From Clostridiales bacterium (lineage in GTDB: Bacteria > Bacillota > Clostridia > Oscillospirales > Oscillospiraceae): 32,302 nt of DNA. The translations under genes were made by a program, and so were the position numbers. Positions 15,352 through 23,786 of the stretch are shown one piece after another. The stretch is from NCBI GenBank assembly GCA_020859945.1, contig JAJBVG010000008.1, positions 1 to 32,302 of the forward strand, given 5' to 3'. Numbering within the stretch: the first letter of the stretch is position 1; each line of letters begins with the position of its first letter. The notes beneath the pieces were generated by a model, which saw nothing but the letters and a program-made list of their open reading frames with translations, was not told the DNA's origin and searched no databases.

Positions 15352-15720
15352 TTACTTCTTCTTGTTAGCAATGGTCTTCTTGGGGCCCTTGCGGGTACGG
15401 GCATTGTTCTTGGAATGCTGACCACGGACGGGCAGGCTCTTGCGGTGACGGGTGCCACGATAGGAGCCAATTTCGATGAGGCGCTTGATGTCCATAGCGA
15501 CGTTACGACGCAGGTCACCTTCGACGGTGTAGTGCTTGCCAATCTCTTCGCGCAGGGCGGATTCCTCTGCCTCGGTCAGGTCCCGGACACGGGTGTCGGG
15601 GTTGATGCCGGTGGCGGCCAGGATCTTCTTGGAACTGGTCAGGCCGATACCATAGATATAGGTCAGGCCGATCTCGATTCGTTTATCACGGGGCAGGTCG
15701 ATGCCGGAAATACGTGCCAT
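15352..15720 (-). CDS. rpsM: 30S ribosomal protein S13
   Basis: 122 residues, [20 protein letters not shown] at the start, YIYGIG, and the typical [20 protein letters not shown] block before a Lys-rich end. It contacts the P-site tRNA and the 50S head bridge. It follows rpmJ by 19 bases with AGGAGG. Confidence 0.98.
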   Translation of the reverse strand: MARISGIDLPRDKRIEIGLTYIYGIGLTSSKKILAATGINPDTRVRDLTEAEESALREEIGKHYTVEGDLRRNVAMDIKRLIEIGSYRGTRHRKSLPVRGQHSKNNARTRKGPKKTIANKKK

Positions 15721-15739
15721 TTATCAATACACCTCCTTA

Positions 15740-15853
15740 TTAGCCTTGACGCTGTTTGTGTTTGGGATTTTCACAAATCACCATAACTCTGCCCTTGCGC
15801 TTGATGATCTTGCACTTTTCGCACATGGGCTTGACGGACGGTCTTACTTTCAT
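15740..15853 (-). CDS. rpmJ: 50S ribosomal protein L36
   Basis: A 37-residue protein read directly from the minus strand: it begins [20 protein letters not shown] and ends [12 protein letters not shown]. The zinc ligands Cys-x2-Cys, a later Cys and a His (CEKC, ICENPKH) are present, so this is the zinc-binding C+ form. GGAGG lies seven bases before ATG 15853. It takes its usual place between infA and rpsM. Confidence 0.97.
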   Translation of the reverse strand: MKVRPSVKPMCEKCKIIKRKGRVMVICENPKHKQRQG

Positions 15854-15938
15854 CGTTTTACCTCCTGTTTTGCTGCGTGAAGGGTTCCCTTGTCCAGAGG
15901 GCTTCCTCCACCGCACCTGACGACGATGTGGATCAGGT

Positions 15939-16157
15939 TCATTTGCTTCTCCAGGTGATCCGGCCGCGGGTCAGATCATAAGGAGACATCTGGACTGTCA
16001 CCTTATCCCCAGGGAGGATCCTGATATAGTTCATGCGGAGCTTGCCGGAGATGTGGGCCAGAATGGTGTGGCCCTTGCCAATGTCAACCATAAAGGTGGT
16101 ATTGGGCAGCGCCTCAACGACAACACCCTCCAGTTCGATCATATCTTCTTTGGACAT
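15939..16157 (-). CDS. infA: Translation initiation factor IF-1
   Basis: 72 residues, the usual size, forming one S1-type OB fold: [44 protein letters not shown] and LTRGRITWR. It occupies the A site of the 30S subunit during initiation. It lies 12 bases after the KOW-protein gene with GGAGG upstream. Confidence 0.97.
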   Translation of the reverse strand: MSKEDMIELEGVVVEALPNTTFMVDIGKGHTILAHISGKLRMNYIRILPGDKVTVQMSPYDLTRGRITWRSK

Positions 16158-16169
16158 GAGAGCGGCCTC

Positions 16170-16451
16170 CTAAAAGTTGGGATGTTCTGATTCGCGGAAG
16201 GCAGCCAGGGCACAACGGATTTGCTTATCAGTGACCGGCTCGCCTCTCTGCAATCGTTGGATTGCCGGATGTGCGCTGGTCCCCACGCCCCGGAGATGCT
16301 TGCGCTTTTTCCGTTTGGGCGCGTCCAGCTTTCTCCCCTTTCCGTCCGCCAGCAAGAGATAGTCGCCGTCGCTGCCAACGGCAACGAACAGCTTTCCTTC
16401 ATCATGGCCGGCTAAGGAGAGAACGATTTCGTAGGGGTGGATCTCTTGCAT
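16170..16451 (-). CDS. KOW-domain RNA-binding protein of the map-infA interval
   Basis: A 93-residue protein with an N-terminal KOW-type beta segment (GHDEGKLFVAVGSDGDYLLL, residues 15-34), a very basic middle (KGRKLDAPKRKKRKHLRG), and a polar end. Firmicutes often carry such a small L14e/L24-like gene between map and infA. Its role is not established, and ribosome association is a reasonable inference from location. ATG 16451 follows GGAG and begins three bases after map ends. Confidence 0.8.
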   Translation of the reverse strand: MQEIHPYEIVLSLAGHDEGKLFVAVGSDGDYLLLADGKGRKLDAPKRKKRKHLRGVGTSAHPAIQRLQRGEPVTDKQIRCALAAFRESEHPNF

Positions 16452-16454
16452 ATA

Positions 16455-17276
16455 TCAGTCTCCGCACAGGGTAAGGACCTCAGGCTCTCCCTCTGTGATG
16501 AGAATGGTATTTTCGTAATGGGCAGCGAGCTGGCCGTCTGCGGTCAAAATCACTTCCCAGCCGTCGGGCATAATCTTCTTGCGAATTTTTGCTGTTCCGG
16601 CGTTGACCATCGGCTCTACGGCGATGGTCATGTCTTTTTTCAGCCTGGGGTTGCCCTCCGGGTAGTGGTCCATCACGTAGTTGGGGACCTCCGGGGCCAG
16701 ATGGACCTCGTTGCCGATGCCATGGCCCACGAACTCCCGGACAATGGTGAACCCGTTGCCCTCCACGTACTGTTGGACGCCTCTGGAGATGTCCGAGACC
16801 CGATTTCCGGCCACGGCGTTGCGGATGCCCTCCCAGAAGGACTGCTCCGTCACGTCGATGAGCCGCTGGGCCTCCGGGCTGATTTTGCCCACCGGGTAGG
16901 TCCCGGCGCAGTCGCCGTGGAACCCACCGTGGGGCGCGCCCTGCTTATCCAGGTGGTAATCCCCCACGCAAGCCCCCGTGTCGATGGAGATGATGTCTCC
17001 CTCCTCCAGCCGCCGGTTGCCGGGAACGCCGTGGATGATCTCATCGTTGATGGACATACAGGCGCTGCCCCGGAAGCCGTACAGATGGTAGAAGTTGGGG
17101 TACCCGCCGTGGCTGCGGATAAACTTATAGAGCGCTTTGTCGATTTCCTTGGTGGTGATGCCGGGCCGCACCAGCGAGGCGGCGTAAGCCCGCGCCTCGC
17201 CGGAAAGCTTACCGGCCTTGCGCATCATCTTCCGCCGGTGTTCTTCCACCGGCACCAGACGCAGTACCGCAGCCAT
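16455..17276 (-). CDS. map: Methionine aminopeptidase type I, with an active-site-loop insertion
   Basis: This 273-residue dinuclear-metal enzyme removes N-terminal Met from new proteins. The ligands are in place: Asp99 (IDTG), Asp122 (FHGD), His185 (VGHGIG), Glu221 (VEPMV) and Glu255 (ENTI), with substrate His82 (IIHGVP). Between Asp99 and Asp122 there are 23 residues instead of the usual 11, so about 12 residues (around VGDYHLDKQGAPHGG) are inserted next to the metal centre. A C-terminal stretch runs to TLCGD. The start overlaps the adk stop by one base (TAATG), implying coupled translation. Confidence 0.93.
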   Translation of the reverse strand: MAAVLRLVPVEEHRRKMMRKAGKLSGEARAYAASLVRPGITTKEIDKALYKFIRSHGGYPNFYHLYGFRGSACMSINDEIIHGVPGNRRLEEGDIISIDTGACVGDYHLDKQGAPHGGFHGDCAGTYPVGKISPEAQRLIDVTEQSFWEGIRNAVAGNRVSDISRGVQQYVEGNGFTIVREFVGHGIGNEVHLAPEVPNYVMDHYPEGNPRLKKDMTIAVEPMVNAGTAKIRKKIMPDGWEVILTADGQLAAHYENTILITEGEPEVLTLCGD

Positions 17277-17908
17277 TATTCGCCCAGGACTTTCATGATC
17301 GCGGCGTTGGTGGCCTCGATGCCGCCCTGGTTGGGGACGACCTTCAACAGGCCACGGGCCTCGTAGAAGCCCTTCAGCGGCTCGGTCTGCTCGTGGTAGG
17401 TCACCAGGCGGGCCTTGACGGTCTCAGGCTTGTCGTCCTTGCGCTGGGTCAGGGGCTGGCCGCACAGGTCGCAGACGCCCTCTACCTTGGGCGGGTTGGC
17501 CACCACATGGTAGGTGGCGCCGCAGGCCAGGCAGGTGCGGCGGCCGGTCATGCGCTGCTCGATCTCCTCATCGGAGACTTCGATGGACACGACGGCGTCG
17601 AAGGTGATGCCGGCGGCCTCCATAGCCTCGGCTTGAGCGATGGTGCGGGGCACGCCGTCCAGGATATAACCCTTCTGGCAGTCCGCCTCCTGGAGCCGCT
17701 CGTTGATGACGCCGATGATGACCTCATCGGGCACCAGCTTACCGGCGTCCATATACTCCTTGGCTTTCAGCCCCACGGGGGTGCCGTTTTTCACAGCCGC
17801 CCGGAGGATGTTGCCGGTGGAAATGGTGGGGATGTTCAGCTTCTTGCTGATGATCTCAGCCTGGGTGCCTTTGCCCGCGCCGGGCGCGCCCAAAAGAATC
17901 AGTTTCAT
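17276..17908 (-). CDS. adk: Adenylate kinase
   Basis: The 210-residue enzyme converts ATP + AMP to 2 ADP. It has P-loop GAPGAGKG (7-14), an AMP-site segment [18 protein letters not shown], and a zinc-type LID with Cys126, Cys129, Cys146 and Cys149 (CLACG and CDLCG). Asn replaces the common Asp in STGD, and Val replaces the common Phe in DGFPRT. Both are mild changes. It lies between secY and map, as in other Firmicutes. Confidence 0.97.
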   Translation of the reverse strand: MKLILLGAPGAGKGTQAEIISKKLNIPTISTGNILRAAVKNGTPVGLKAKEYMDAGKLVPDEVIIGVINERLQEADCQKGYILDGVPRTIAQAEAMEAAGITFDAVVSIEVSDEEIEQRMTGRRTCLACGATYHVVANPPKVEGVCDLCGQPLTQRKDDKPETVKARLVTYHEQTEPLKGFYEARGLLKVVPNQGGIEATNAAIMKVLGE

Positions 17909-17926
17909 TGCTTTTCCACCTTTCTC

Positions 17927-19225
17927 TTAGCCCAAGAAGCCCTTGTACTGCTTCATCATCATCTGCGCTTCCAGCGCCCGCTGGGTCTCCAACGCCACGG
18001 AAACAACGATTAGAACGGAGGTGCCGCCGATTGCCAGGGCAGAGACGTTGAAGATTGCGCCGGTGATGTTGGGGATGACGGCGATGACCGCCAGATAAAT
18101 CGCGCCGAACAGGGTGATGCGGTTCAGCACCTTGCTCAGGAACTCGGCGGTGGGACGGCCCGCCCGGAAGCCGGGGATAAAGCCGCCCTGCTTCTTCAGG
18201 TTGTTGGCCACTTCCACGGGGTTGAACTGAATCGTGGCGTAGAAGTAGGAGAACCCGACGATGAGCAGCACGTAAATCACGTTGTAGAGCACCGTATCCG
18301 TGTCAAACACCCGCATGAACCAGGAGTTGGCCAGGCTGGGCACAAATGCCGCGATGGTGGCAGGCAGGGAGGCGATGGTCTGGGCGAAGATGATGGGCAT
18401 AACGCCGGACATATTCACCTTCATGGGGATGGTAGTGGACTGACCGCCGTACATCTTCCGGCCCACCACGCGCTTGGCGTACTGGACGGGGATGCGCCGC
18501 TCGGACAGGGTGATGAACACCACGGCGATGAGGATCGCCGCCACGCCGATGATGATGACCGGGATAAAGGCTGGGTGCAGCACCAGGTCGGCGTCGGTGT
18601 TGCCGGAGAGCCAGTTCTTCGCGCCCACGTACATATAGTAGACGGCGTTGGGCACACGGGAGATGATGCCGGCGAACAGCAGAATGGAAATGCCGTTGCC
18701 CACACCGTTCTCGGTGATCTGCTCGCCCAGCCACATGACAAAGACGGAACCGGCGGTAAAGGTGGCGATGATGACGATGGCTGCCCAAATGGACTCATCC
18801 TCCAGCAGGCCGTTGTAACGGATCAGCATATAGTAGCCGAAGCCTTGCAACAGGCCCAGACCCAGGGTGGTGTACCGGGTGATCTGCTCCAGGCGTTTCC
18901 GCCCGGCCTCGCCGCCTTCCCGCTGCATCCGCTCCAGGGCGGGAATGGCAACGGTCAGCAGCTGGATGATGATGGAGGCGTTGATATAGGGCTGGATGGA
19001 CAGCGCCAGCATGGTGGCCCGGCTGTAAGAGCCGCCGGACATGACGTTCATCAGGCCCAGGATGTTGTTGGAGGCGGCGGTGAAGTAGCTCTCCAACCCG
19101 GTGGTGTCGATGAAGGGGACGGGGATGTTGTTCCCCAGACGGAAAATGACCAAGATGAAAGCAACGTAGATGAGTTTTCTGCGCAGTTCTGGAACCTTCC
19201 AGGCGTTGCGAATCGTCTCAATCAT
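17927..19225 (-). CDS. secY: Preprotein translocase channel subunit SecY
   Basis: A 432-residue protein with ten predicted membrane helices forming the Sec channel. Family blocks: NNIPVPFIDT, the plug-region LGLMNVMSGGSYSRATMLALS (split here: LGLMNVMSGG), QPYINASIIIQLL, ERRIPVQYAKR, VNMSGVMPIIFA, and KQGGFIPGFRAG. Its start codon directly abuts the rplO stop. The ribosomal cluster thus co-produces ribosomes and their membrane docking channel. Confidence 0.98.
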   Translation of the reverse strand: MIETIRNAWKVPELRRKLIYVAFILVIFRLGNNIPVPFIDTTGLESYFTAASNNILGLMNVMSGGSYSRATMLALSIQPYINASIIIQLLTVAIPALERMQREGGEAGRKRLEQITRYTTLGLGLLQGFGYYMLIRYNGLLEDESIWAAIVIIATFTAGSVFVMWLGEQITENGVGNGISILLFAGIISRVPNAVYYMYVGAKNWLSGNTDADLVLHPAFIPVIIIGVAAILIAVVFITLSERRIPVQYAKRVVGRKMYGGQSTTIPMKVNMSGVMPIIFAQTIASLPATIAAFVPSLANSWFMRVFDTDTVLYNVIYVLLIVGFSYFYATIQFNPVEVANNLKKQGGFIPGFRAGRPTAEFLSKVLNRITLFGAIYLAVIAVIPNITGAIFNVSALAIGGTSVLIVVSVALETQRALEAQMMMKQYKGFLG

Positions 19226-19666
19226 TTAGATCACCTCAGCCTTTCCTCCTGCGGCTTCGATCTTCTCCTTGGCGGAGGCGGAGAAAGCAGTGGCCTGGAC
19301 GGTCAGCTTCTTTGTGATCTCACCGTTGCCCAGCACCTTTACGCCGTACTTGCACTGGGTCAGGACCCCCGCGTCCAGCAGGGTCTGGAGGTTGACGGTG
19401 GAGCCGTCCTCAAACTTGTTCAGCGCAGAGACGTTGATGGCGTCCAGGCGCTTGGCAAAGATGTTGTTGAAGCCGCGCTTGGGGATGCGGCGGGCCAGAG
19501 GCATCTGGCCGCCCTCGAACCCGATGCGGACGCCGCCGCCGGAGCGGGCCTTCTGGCCCTTGTGACCACGGCCAGCGGTCTTGCCGTTGCCGGAACCGGC
19601 GCCGCGGCCCTTGCGCTTGGGGGCGGAGGTGGAGCCGGGCGCGGGAGACAGGTTGTAAAGTTCCAT
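19226..19666 (-). CDS. rplO: 50S ribosomal protein L15
   Basis: 146 residues, [20 protein letters not shown] start, a Gly/Arg-rich basic N-terminal extension with [31 protein letters not shown], and a globular C-terminal half ending GKAEVI. It is a late assembly protein of the 50S subunit. It is placed between rpmD and secY. Confidence 0.97.
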   Translation of the reverse strand: MELYNLSPAPGSTSAPKRKGRGAGSGNGKTAGRGHKGQKARSGGGVRIGFEGGQMPLARRIPKRGFNNIFAKRLDAINVSALNKFEDGSTVNLQTLLDAGVLTQCKYGVKVLGNGEITKKLTVQATAFSASAKEKIEAAGGKAEVI

Positions 19667-19679
19667 GTTCTGGCCCTCC

Positions 19680-19862
19680 TTACTGTTCTTCGGTGACCTG
19701 GAGCAGGTAACCGATCTGTGCGATCTTGCCCCTGGTGGCGGCGTTGTCGGGCTGGACAGTCACGTCCCCGATTTTCCGCAGGCCCAGGGCGGCGGCAGTC
19801 GCCTTGTGGGGGGCGATGCGACCATTCAGGCTCTTGACGAGCTTAATTTTCAGATTTGCCAT
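19680..19862 (-). CDS. rpmD: 50S ribosomal protein L30
   Basis: 60 residues, the usual length: [12 protein letters not shown] start, then [20 protein letters not shown]. It is preceded by GGAGG, 13 bases after rpsE, and followed by rplO. Confidence 0.96.
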   Translation of the reverse strand: MANLKIKLVKSLNGRIAPHKATAAALGLRKIGDVTVQPDNAATRGKIAQIGYLLQVTEEQ

Positions 19863-19875
19863 TGTCGGTTCCTCC

Positions 19876-20370
19876 TTACAGCTCTTCCACGTTCTTGCCG
19901 CGGGTCTTGGCGACCTGCTCAGGAGTACGCAGGCTCTTCAGGCCGGCGAAGGTGGCGGAGACCACGTTCTGCGGGGTGTTGGAGCGCAGGCACTTGGTAC
20001 GGATGTCGGAGATACCAGCGGCCTCCATGACGGCACGGACGGGACCGCCGGCGATGACGCCGGTACCGGGGGCAGCGGGCTTCATCAGCACGCGGCCGGC
20101 AGAGAACTCGCCGATGACCTCGTGGGGGATGGTGGTGCCGGACATGGACACGGTGATCATGTTCTTCTTGGCGTCCTCGATGCCCTTGCGGATGGCTTCG
20201 GGGACCTCAGCGGCCTTGCCCAGGCCATAACCCACGCGGCCCTTGCCGTCGCCGATGACCATCAGCGCGGAGAACTTCATGACACGGCCGCCCTTGACGG
20301 TCTTGCTGACGCGGTTCAGATAAACCAGCTTCTCAATATATTCGCTGGCCTCTTTTTCATATCTAGGCAT
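19876..20370 (-). CDS. rpsE: 30S ribosomal protein S5
   Basis: 164 residues with the double-stranded-RNA-binding-like N-domain ([34 protein letters not shown]) and a C-domain with RAVMEAAGI and [11 protein letters not shown]. It sits at the mRNA entry site and affects decoding fidelity. Length is normal. It lies 17 bases after rplR. Confidence 0.98.
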   Translation of the reverse strand: MPRYEKEASEYIEKLVYLNRVSKTVKGGRVMKFSALMVIGDGKGRVGYGLGKAAEVPEAIRKGIEDAKKNMITVSMSGTTIPHEVIGEFSAGRVLMKPAAPGTGVIAGGPVRAVMEAAGISDIRTKCLRSNTPQNVVSATFAGLKSLRTPEQVAKTRGKNVEEL

Positions 20371-20387
20371 GTTCGTTCCTCCTTCGC

Positions 20388-20747
20388 TTAGAATTGCAGG
20401 CCGCCCTCGCGGGCGCCTTCGGCCAGGGCCTGTACGCGGCCGTGATAGACATAGCCGCCGCGGTCGAACACCACGGTGTCAATGCCCTTGGCCTTGGCGC
20501 GCTCAGCCACGGTCTTGCCCACCTGACGGGCGGCGGCCTTCTTGTCGCCCTCGCAGGTGAAGCCCTTCTCCAGGGAGGAAGCGGAGACCAGGGTCACGCC
20601 GTTGACATCGTCGATGACCTGGGCGTAGATGTTGGTCTCGCTGCGGAAAACATTCAGGCGGGGTCTCTCGGGCGTGCCGGAGATCTTCGCACGGACGCGC
20701 TTATGGCGCTTTAAACGCTGAGCGTTGGTATTGGGTCGATTAATCAT
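20388..20747 (-). CDS. rplR: 50S ribosomal protein L18
   Basis: 119 residues that bind 5S r[37 protein letters not shown], and a [20 protein letters not shown] end. An in-frame GTG at 20756 exists, but the GGAGG site would overlap it. ATG 20747 has ten bases of spacing, so I use it. Confidence 0.97.
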   Translation of the reverse strand: MINRPNTNAQRLKRHKRVRAKISGTPERPRLNVFRSETNIYAQVIDDVNGVTLVSASSLEKGFTCEGDKKAAARQVGKTVAERAKAKGIDTVVFDRGGYVYHGRVQALAEGAREGGLQF

Positions 20748-20765
20748 AATTGGCACACCTCCTTA

Positions 20766-21314
20766 TTACTTCTTCTTGGCGCCGGTCTTGCCTTCCTTAC
20801 GGCGGATGACTTCATCGGCATACTTGATGCCCTTGCCCTTATAAGGCTCGGGAGGACGCTTGCTGCGGACAACGGCGGCGAACTGGCCGACCTGCTGCTT
20901 GTCGCAGCCCTTGATGAGGATCTTGTTGGGATCGGGCACTTCGATGGTGATGCCGGGGACCTCGTCCATCTTGACCTGATGGGAGTAGCCGATGTTCATC
21001 ACCAGGGTCTTGCCCTCCTTGGCCACACGGTAGCCGATACCGTTGACCTGGAGCTCCTTGGTGAAGCCGGTGGAAACGCCCACCACCATGCCGTTCAGGA
21101 TGGAACGGGTGGTGCCGTGCAGGGCGCGGTTTTCCTTGGCGTCGTTGGGGCGGGTGCAGATGATCTCCGTACCCTCCACCTGGATGCCGATCTGCGGCGC
21201 AAAGCCGCGGGTCAGCTCACCCTTGGGGCCTTTCACGGTGACGACATTGCCCTCGGCAACGTTCACCGTCACCCCGGCGGGGATGGTGATAGGCATTCTG
21301 CCAACTCGAGACAT
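20766..21314 (-). CDS. rplF: 50S ribosomal protein L6
   Basis: 182 residues with two related domains: MSRVGRMPITIPAGV and VTVKGPKGEL first, then the C-terminal RNA-binding repeat with KGCDKQQVGQFAAVVRSKRP and PYKGKGIKY, ending in a Lys-rich tail GKTGAKKK. It lies near the factor-binding centre of the 50S subunit. Confidence 0.98.
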   Translation of the reverse strand: MSRVGRMPITIPAGVTVNVAEGNVVTVKGPKGELTRGFAPQIGIQVEGTEIICTRPNDAKENRALHGTTRSILNGMVVGVSTGFTKELQVNGIGYRVAKEGKTLVMNIGYSHQVKMDEVPGITIEVPDPNKILIKGCDKQQVGQFAAVVRSKRPPEPYKGKGIKYADEVIRRKEGKTGAKKK

Positions 21315-21329
21315 AGTTCGATACCCTCC

Positions 21330-21725
21330 TTACCAGACGTACGCCAGGACCTCGCCGCCGATGTGCGCTTCCCGCGCGGCCTTGTCGGTCATGACGCCCT
21401 TAGAGGTGGAAATAATGGCAATGCCCAGGCCGTGGAGGACCTTAGGCAGCTCGCTGGCGCCCGCATAGACGCGCAGACCGGGCTTGGACACCCGGCGCAG
21501 GCCGGTGATGGCCTTCTCATTGCCGTTGTACTTCAGCGTGATGCGGATGATGCCCTGGGTCCCGTCGTCGATGAGCTGGTAGTTCTTGATATAACCTTCC
21601 TCCAGCAGGATCTTGGCGATGGACTTCTTCATGTTGGAAGCGGGGACATCAACAGTGGTATGCTTGGCGTTGCTCGCATTGCGAATACGGGTAAGCATAT
21701 CAGCGATGGGATCTGTGATGTGCAT
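21330..21725 (-). CDS. rpsH: 30S ribosomal protein S8
   Basis: 131 residues: [20 protein letters not shown] start and a C-terminal rRNA-binding part with [26 protein letters not shown] lies seven bases before ATG 21725. It is the first gene after the 580-base break in the ribosomal cluster, and a terminator-like hairpin ends only a few bases from its ribosome site. Expression of this gene and those behind it may therefore be set separately. Confidence 0.98.
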   Translation of the reverse strand: MHITDPIADMLTRIRNASNAKHTTVDVPASNMKKSIAKILLEEGYIKNYQLIDDGTQGIIRITLKYNGNEKAITGLRRVSKPGLRVYAGASELPKVLHGLGIAIISTSKGVMTDKAAREAHIGGEVLAYVW

Positions 21726-21738
21726 AAACTGACCTCCT

Positions 21739-21800
21739 AAAAAATAATCACCGAGACTACCCCCGGTGACGCAAAAAGGTTACAGGGAGTTTCGACCGGG
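21739..21800 (-). promoter_or_regulatory. Attenuator-like structure before rpsH
   Basis: On the minus strand TCACCG (21769-21764) pairs with CGGTGA (21753-21748) and is followed by TTATTTTTT, a terminator shape ending next to the AGGAGG of rpsH. Upstream, CCCGGT (21800-21795) can pair instead with ACCGGG (21767-21762), which would block the terminator stem. Two mutually exclusive stems suggest conditional termination. The ligand is unknown, and a ribosomal protein is one possibility. Confidence 0.5.
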
Positions 21801-21893
21801 TTGGACTGTATCTCCTCTGTTCCGGGCGCCGGTGTTTCGCAGAGCTCTGCCCGCGACCAGGCAGGTCCTCCTTGACGGCTGACGCTCGTATAT

Positions 21894-21922
21894 AATCTAA
21901 CAGAAATGGCGGGAAAAAGCAA
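21894..21922 (-). promoter_or_regulatory. Possible internal promoter before rpsH
   Basis: On the minus strand TTGCTT (21922-21917), 17 bases and TAGATT (21899-21894) lie just after a terminator and about 170 bases before rpsH. The match is only moderate, and TTATAT/TATATA nearby could be used instead. The case rests mostly on its place after a terminator inside an operon. Confidence 0.35.
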
Positions 21923-21925
21923 CAG

Positions 21926-21966
21926 AAAAAAGGGGAGAAGTCTCCAAATTTTTGGAGAAACTTCTT
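21926..21966 (-). terminator. Intrinsic terminator in the rpsN-rpsH spacer
   Basis: On the minus strand GAAGT-tt-CTCCAAA pairs with TTTGGAG-ACTTC (12 bp with a small bulge), followed by TCCCC and six T (21931-21926). A wider imperfect stem (21927-21940 with about 21980-21995) can enclose it. It would end transcription from the rpsJ-rpsN part. Confidence 0.65.
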
Positions 21967-22087
21967 CGGCCCTCTGGTCAACTTCCCCTCTTTTTGAGAA
22001 GAAAGCATATTCCACGGTGCCGGGTGTTTCCGTTTTTTGCTCCTTCGCCGGTTTCTGCCGGATTCATTGTGTTATTATTCCGGCAAA

Positions 22088-22120
22088 CCGGTGCGGTGCG
22101 CCAAATGCGCACCGCACCGG
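22088..22120. other. Perfect 14-bp GC-rich hairpin in the rpsN-rpsH spacer
   Basis: Positions 22088-22101 and 22107-22120 are exact inverted copies (CCGGTGCGGTGCGC and its complement) with a 5-base loop CAAAT. Only TTT follows on the minus strand, so it is a weak candidate for an intrinsic terminator. It could be a protein- or RNase-target structure or part of a mobile repeat. Confidence 0.75.
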
Positions 22121-22131
22121 AATGGGAATCG

Positions 22132-22293
22132 GGGCGGCATTGCACAATTCGACAAGAGCAAATTGCGAAGAAAATTTTCGGCAGAACGAGGTGCGAAAAC
22201 GCAGGAATCCTTTGTGGATTTCAAGTTTTTGCAACGAAATTATGGCGGAAATTCTCCGCAAGCTGCCGCAGCTCTAATTGTGCGGTGTCGCCC
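22132..22293. repeat. MITE-like imperfect palindrome between rpsN and rpsH
   Basis: The two ends, GGGCGGCATTGCACAATT (22132-22149) and the inverse complement of 22276-22293, match at 15 of 18 positions. The inner flanks are also partly complementary (TTGCGAAGAAAATTTTC-like and TTGCGGAGAATTTCCGC-like blocks). The whole 162-base unit could therefore fold as a long irregular hairpin. It carries no convincing ORF. The form fits a miniature inverted-repeat element. No target-site duplication is obvious. Confidence 0.5.
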
Positions 22294-22304
22294 AAAGTTC
22301 CTGA

Positions 22305-22490
22305 TTACCAGGAGGCTTTCTTCACACCGGGGATCTCGCCCTTATAGGCCAGCTCCCGGAAGCAGATACGGCAGACGCCGTAGTCCCGCAGATAAGCGTG
22401 AGGACGGCCACAGATCTTGCAGCGGTTGTAGCGGCGAGTGGAGAACTTGGGCTCTCTCTGCTGCTTGAGTTTCATAGACAGTTTAGCCAT
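22305..22490 (-). CDS. rpsN: 30S ribosomal protein S14, zinc type
   Basis: 61 residues, the usual size of the type-Z form. Zinc ligands are CKIC (Cys24, Cys27) and CRIC (Cys40, Cys43), and it ends [11 protein letters not shown]. It starts [11 protein letters not shown], served by GAGGAG. It lies in the head of the 30S subunit. It is the last gene before the long spacer. Confidence 0.97.
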   Translation of the reverse strand: MAKLSMKLKQQREPKFSTRRYNRCKICGRPHAYLRDYGVCRICFRELAYKGEIPGVKKASW

Positions 22491-22505
22491 GTGATTTCTC
22501 CTCTC

Positions 22506-23045
22506 TTACTTGGTGAAGGGCGCGCCCAGCATGGACAGCAGCTCGCGGCCCTCTTCGTCGGTCTGTGCAGTGGTGACAAAGGCGATGGTCATACCGCGGA
22601 TCTTGTCGATCTTATCGTACTCGATCTCAGGGAAGATCAGCTGCTCCTTGACGCCCAGGGCATAGTTGCCGCGCCCATCGAAGCCGTCGGGGTTGATGCC
22701 GCGGAAGTCGCGGACACGGGGCAGAGCCACGTTGAACAGGCGGTCCACAAACTCCCACATTTTGTCCTGGCGCAGAGTGACCTTGACACCGATGGGCATA
22801 CCTTCACGGAGCTTGAAGTTGGCGATGGACTTCTTGGCCTTGGTGATGACGGGCTTCTGGCCGGTGATGGTGGCGATGTCGTTGACGACGGCATCCAGCA
22901 CCTTGGCGTTCTCCTTGGCCTCGCCCACGCCGCAGTTGACGACAACCTTCTCCAGCTTGGGGATCTGCATGACGGACTTGTAGCCGAACTTCTGCATCAG
23001 AGCAGGAGCGACTTCCTGCGTGTATTTATCCTTCAATTCAGGCAT
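22506..23045 (-). CDS. rplE: 50S ribosomal protein L5
   Basis: 179 residues binding 5S rRNA at the central protuberance: start [20 protein letters not shown], then [47 protein letters not shown]. The frame extends to 23123, but ATG 23045 gives the standard N-terminus and follows AAGGAG, so it is preferred. Confidence 0.98.
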   Translation of the reverse strand: MPELKDKYTQEVAPALMQKFGYKSVMQIPKLEKVVVNCGVGEAKENAKVLDAVVNDIATITGQKPVITKAKKSIANFKLREGMPIGVKVTLRQDKMWEFVDRLFNVALPRVRDFRGINPDGFDGRGNYALGVKEQLIFPEIEYDKIDKIRGMTIAFVTTAQTDEEGRELLSMLGAPFTK

Positions 23046-23064
23046 TACAGTTTCCGCTCCTTTC

Positions 23065-23391
23065 TCAGATTTCGGCGCCGCACTTCTTGCAGACGCGGAC
23101 GCTCTTCTTCTTGCCATCAACATCCTTGACGGTGTGGCCCACGCGGGTGGGCTTGTCGCACTTGGGGCAGACCAGCATCACTTTGGACACATAGATGGGG
23201 CACTCCTTCTGGATGATGCCGCCTTCGTCGCCCTGGCGACGGGGTTTGGTGTGGCAGGAGCAGACGTTGACGCCCTTGACGACGACCTTGCCGCTCTTGG
23301 GCATAGCGACGAGGATCTCGCCCACAGTGCCCTTGTCCTTGCCGGACAGCACGACGACCTTGTCGCCCTGCTTTACGTTCATATTGTTCAT
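23065..23391 (-). CDS. rplX: 50S ribosomal protein L24
   Basis: 108 residues with a KOW motif ([20 protein letters not shown]) and a C-terminal zinc-ribbon-like pair CPKC and CKKCGAEI. It initiates 50S assembly. A TTG at 23409 lies on the ribosome site itself. ATG 23391 is nine bases after GGAGG and is used. Confidence 0.96.
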   Translation of the reverse strand: MNNMNVKQGDKVVVLSGKDKGTVGEILVAMPKSGKVVVKGVNVCSCHTKPRRQGDEGGIIQKECPIYVSKVMLVCPKCDKPTRVGHTVKDVDGKKKSVRVCKKCGAEI

Positions 23392-23405
23392 GCCTGGGTA
23401 CCTCC

Positions 23406-23774
23406 TCAAATTACTTCGGGAGCCAGGGACAGGATCCTCAGATACTCTTTGTCGCGCAGCTCACGAGCCACCGGCCCAAAGATACGGGTGCCCTGGGGGG
23501 TCTTGTCTTCCTTGATGATGACGGCGGCGTTCTCATCGAAACGGACATAGGAGCCGTCGGCGCGGCGGACGCCGCTGGCGGTGCGGACGATGACGGCCTT
23601 GACCACGTCGCCCTTCTTCACCTGGCCGCCAGGCGTGGCCTTGCGCACAGAGGCGACGACCACATCACCGATGTTGCCATACTTCCGCCGGGAACCGCCC
23701 AGCACCCGGATGGTTTTCAGCACCTTGGCGCCGGTATTGTCGGCGACCTTCAGATAGGTTTCTTCCTGGATCAT
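23406..23774 (-). CDS. rplN: 50S ribosomal protein L14
   Basis: 122 residues, the exact usual length: [54 protein letters not shown] and a GPVARELR end. It forms intersubunit bridges. It lies 12 bases after rpsQ. Confidence 0.98.
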   Translation of the reverse strand: MIQEETYLKVADNTGAKVLKTIRVLGGSRRKYGNIGDVVVASVRKATPGGQVKKGDVVKAVIVRTASGVRRADGSYVRFDENAAVIIKEDKTPQGTRIFGPVARELRDKEYLRILSLAPEVI

Positions 23775-23786
23775 ACCGGTACCTCC

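Noticed and set aside
21737..22468. ORFs of 83-143 codons on both strands in the rpsN-rpsH spacer
   Set aside because: They overlap hairpins and palindromes, lack good ribosome sites, overlap each other in several frames, and resemble no family.
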